This document shows positions 63,014-64,000 of a DNA stretch of 64,000 nt, in pieces. This DNA is from JACVRW01 sp963728495 (GTDB taxonomy: Bacteria; Actinomycetota; Thermoleophilia; Solirubrobacterales; Thermoleophilaceae): contig CAVSKI010000007.1 in NCBI GenBank assembly GCA_963728495.1, positions 620,001-684,000 on the forward strand, written 5' to 3'. Within the stretch, counting starts at the first letter, position 1; each line of letters begins with the position of its first letter. The notes beneath the pieces are model-generated. The model was not told the DNA's origin, did no database searches, and saw only the letters and a list, made by a program, of their open reading frames with translations. The position numbers were made by a program, and so were the translations under genes.

Positions 63014-63415
63014 TCAAGTGGGCTCGCCCACCGCGTGGGCCAGCGCCGCTTCGCGCGTCTCGCACAGGTGCCACCTGACCATGCGGCCTTCGCGAAAATG
63101 AGCGACGTGGTGGGTACTCATGGCCGTCTCGATCCCGCTGCCGCGACCGCGGCCGTACTGGCGCACGGGGATCACCACGCCGTCGCCCGCGGCAAAGGGC
63201 TCGCCCGCCTCGAGGCGGAAGTCCTCCCAGGCCTCGCCCCAGTCCTCGAGCATGTGCAGGAAGCCGTCGTGGCCGCGGTAGACCCCGGCGTTCGCCATCT
63301 GCTCGGCGATGGTGGCCACGACCTCCTCGCTGATCAGATCGAGCAGGGCGGGGATATCGTCGCCGTTGTACGCGTCGATCGCCCTTCGGGCGAGCTCGAG
63401 GTGCTCGGTGGTCAC
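63014..63415 (-). CDS. SnoaL-like / NTF2-fold protein
   Basis: 133 residues from the GTG at 63,413-63,415. EHLELARRAIDAYNGDDIPALLDLISEEVVATI is the start helix-plus-strand of the fold. AGVYRGHDGFLHMLEDWGEAWEDFRLEAGEPFAAGDGVVIPVRQYGRG and the end MSTHHVAHFREGRMVRWHLCETREAA complete it. It is the first gene of a three-gene run with another SnoaL-like protein and the MIO-type lyase, and divergent from the glycosyltransferase at 63,439. Confidence 0.82.
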   Translation of the reverse strand: MTTEHLELARRAIDAYNGDDIPALLDLISEEVVATIAEQMANAGVYRGHDGFLHMLEDWGEAWEDFRLEAGEPFAAGDGVVIPVRQYGRGRGSGIETAMSTHHVAHFREGRMVRWHLCETREAALAHAVGEPT

Positions 63416-63438
63416 GCACTCCAGTATCTCCCTGTCCG

Positions 63439-64000
63439 ATGACGGTCGCGTACGTCGTTCTCTCCCATCGCAACCCGCCGCAGGTGCTACGGCTGGTCCG
63501 CGCCCTGGCCGAGGGACCCGGGGGCTGCGTGCTGGTGCGCCACGACCCGCGCCACTCCGAGTTGCCCGAGTCGGCGATCGCGACAGCCGGAGGCCAGGCG
63601 ATCGAGGACGCCATCGACGTGGAGTGGGCGCGCTGGTCGTATCTCGCGCTGATCCTGAGCTGTCTGGCGGAAGCCCGGGACCGTCTCGATCCTGAGTGGA
63701 CGCTGATCCTGTCCGGGCAGGACTATCCACTGCGCGCGATGGCCGACATCGAGGCTGACCTTCGGAGCGCCGCGGTGGATGCCCGGATTGGAGCGGTGCG
63801 CGAGGTCGAGTCACGGCGCCCGGAGCACGACGACGAGTTCTACCTGCGCTGTCGCTATCGCCACTACTCGCGCCCTTCCGCCCTCCCCGATCTGCCGGCC
63901 AGACTGCGCCCGCTTGTCTACGCGCGCGAGAGGCCGCCGCAGGTGGGCGTGCGCCGCATTGGCCCGGCGCCACTGCGCTTCTACTCGTCGGCGGACTGGC
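63439..64000 (+). CDS. Core-2/I-branching (GT14) type glycosyltransferase, 3'-truncated by window end
   Basis: ATG at 63,439. N-terminus TVAYVVLSHRNPPQVLRLV, then VHVD-like VLVRHDPRHSE, VEWARWSYLALILSCL and WTLILSGQDYPLRAMADIE. This is the GT14/beta-1,6-N-acetylglucosaminyl- or xylosyltransferase-like domain, here in bacteria of unknown acceptor specificity. 187 residues are visible and the frame is open to the window end. Confidence 0.85.
   Translation, partial: MTVAYVVLSHRNPPQVLRLVRALAEGPGGCVLVRHDPRHSELPESAIATAGGQAIEDAIDVEWARWSYLALILSCLAEARDRLDPEWTLILSGQDYPLRAMADIEADLRSAAVDARIGAVREVESRRPEHDDEFYLRCRYRHYSRPSALPDLPARLRPLVYARERPPQVGVRRIGPAPLRFYSSADW

Overview
The window is GC-rich DNA with densely packed, GTGA/ATGA-coupled genes and frequent GTG starts. 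It carries a B12-type ribonucleotide reductase (NrdJ) with NrdR, a primary sigma factor of the RpoD/HrdB type, FolE2, ACC deaminase, a glutathione-independent formaldehyde dehydrogenase and many high-GC paralogues of sugar-nucleotide enzymes. This suggests a soil actinobacterium, possibly Thermoleophilia (inference from composition and gene content; no rRNA gene is present to confirm it).

Region 1 (1-28,124) is a surface-polysaccharide locus. It holds two complete Wzm/Wzt-type ABC exporters (7,408-9,582 and 21,584-23,682), two AsnB-type amidotransferases, a DegT/DnrJ aminotransferase, five NAD-dependent sugar epimerases/dehydratases (one only a fragment), a Gfo/Idh/MocA oxidoreductase, a glucose-1-phosphate cytidylyltransferase, glycosyltransferases, a WbqC-like protein, a GNAT acetyltransferase, a methyltransferase and a large polytopic membrane protein. 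Together these could make, modify and export one or more glycans built on ABC-transporter logic. The first ~10.65 kb is riddled with single-base indels (every gene there is split over two or three frames), while the rest has only isolated ones. That is most simply a sequence-quality boundary rather than gene decay. A delta-60-repeat secreted protein and an ECF sigma/anti-sigma pair sit inside the locus.

Region 2 (28,138-36,820) has small membrane and zinc-ribbon proteins, an SDR-like protein, TypA/BipA, a MOSC protein, an LLM flavin oxidoreductase, and a ribokinase-M20 peptidase-ACC deaminase run. Region 3 (36,851-40,454) is a two-component system embedded among three secreted or anchored proteins with acidic Asp/Ser/Gly tails. 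All are on one strand and possibly co-transcribed with the ACC deaminase run. Region 4 (40,615-45,694) has formaldehyde dehydrogenase, an acyl-CoA ligase, and an ice-binding-like/collagen-like/DUF11 secreted protein whose repeat tract is out of frame. Region 5 (45,800-53,415) is nrdR-nrdJ with two candidate NrdR boxes, a bicupin, an epimerase, tmk, holB and a DUF192-membrane protein.

Region 6 (53,497-58,349) starts at tRNA-Thr(CGU), which is abutted by a 5'-truncated EthD-family pseudogene. A TetR regulator with its own candidate operator, an SBP56/methanethiol oxidase operon with RidA, and small membrane proteins follow. Region 7 (58,489-64,000) has folE2, rpoD, tRNA-Tyr, a second tRNA-Thr(GGU), an MIO-type aromatic amino acid lyase-like protein with a deviating active-site triad next to two SnoaL-like proteins, and the start of a core-2/I-branching glycosyltransferase.
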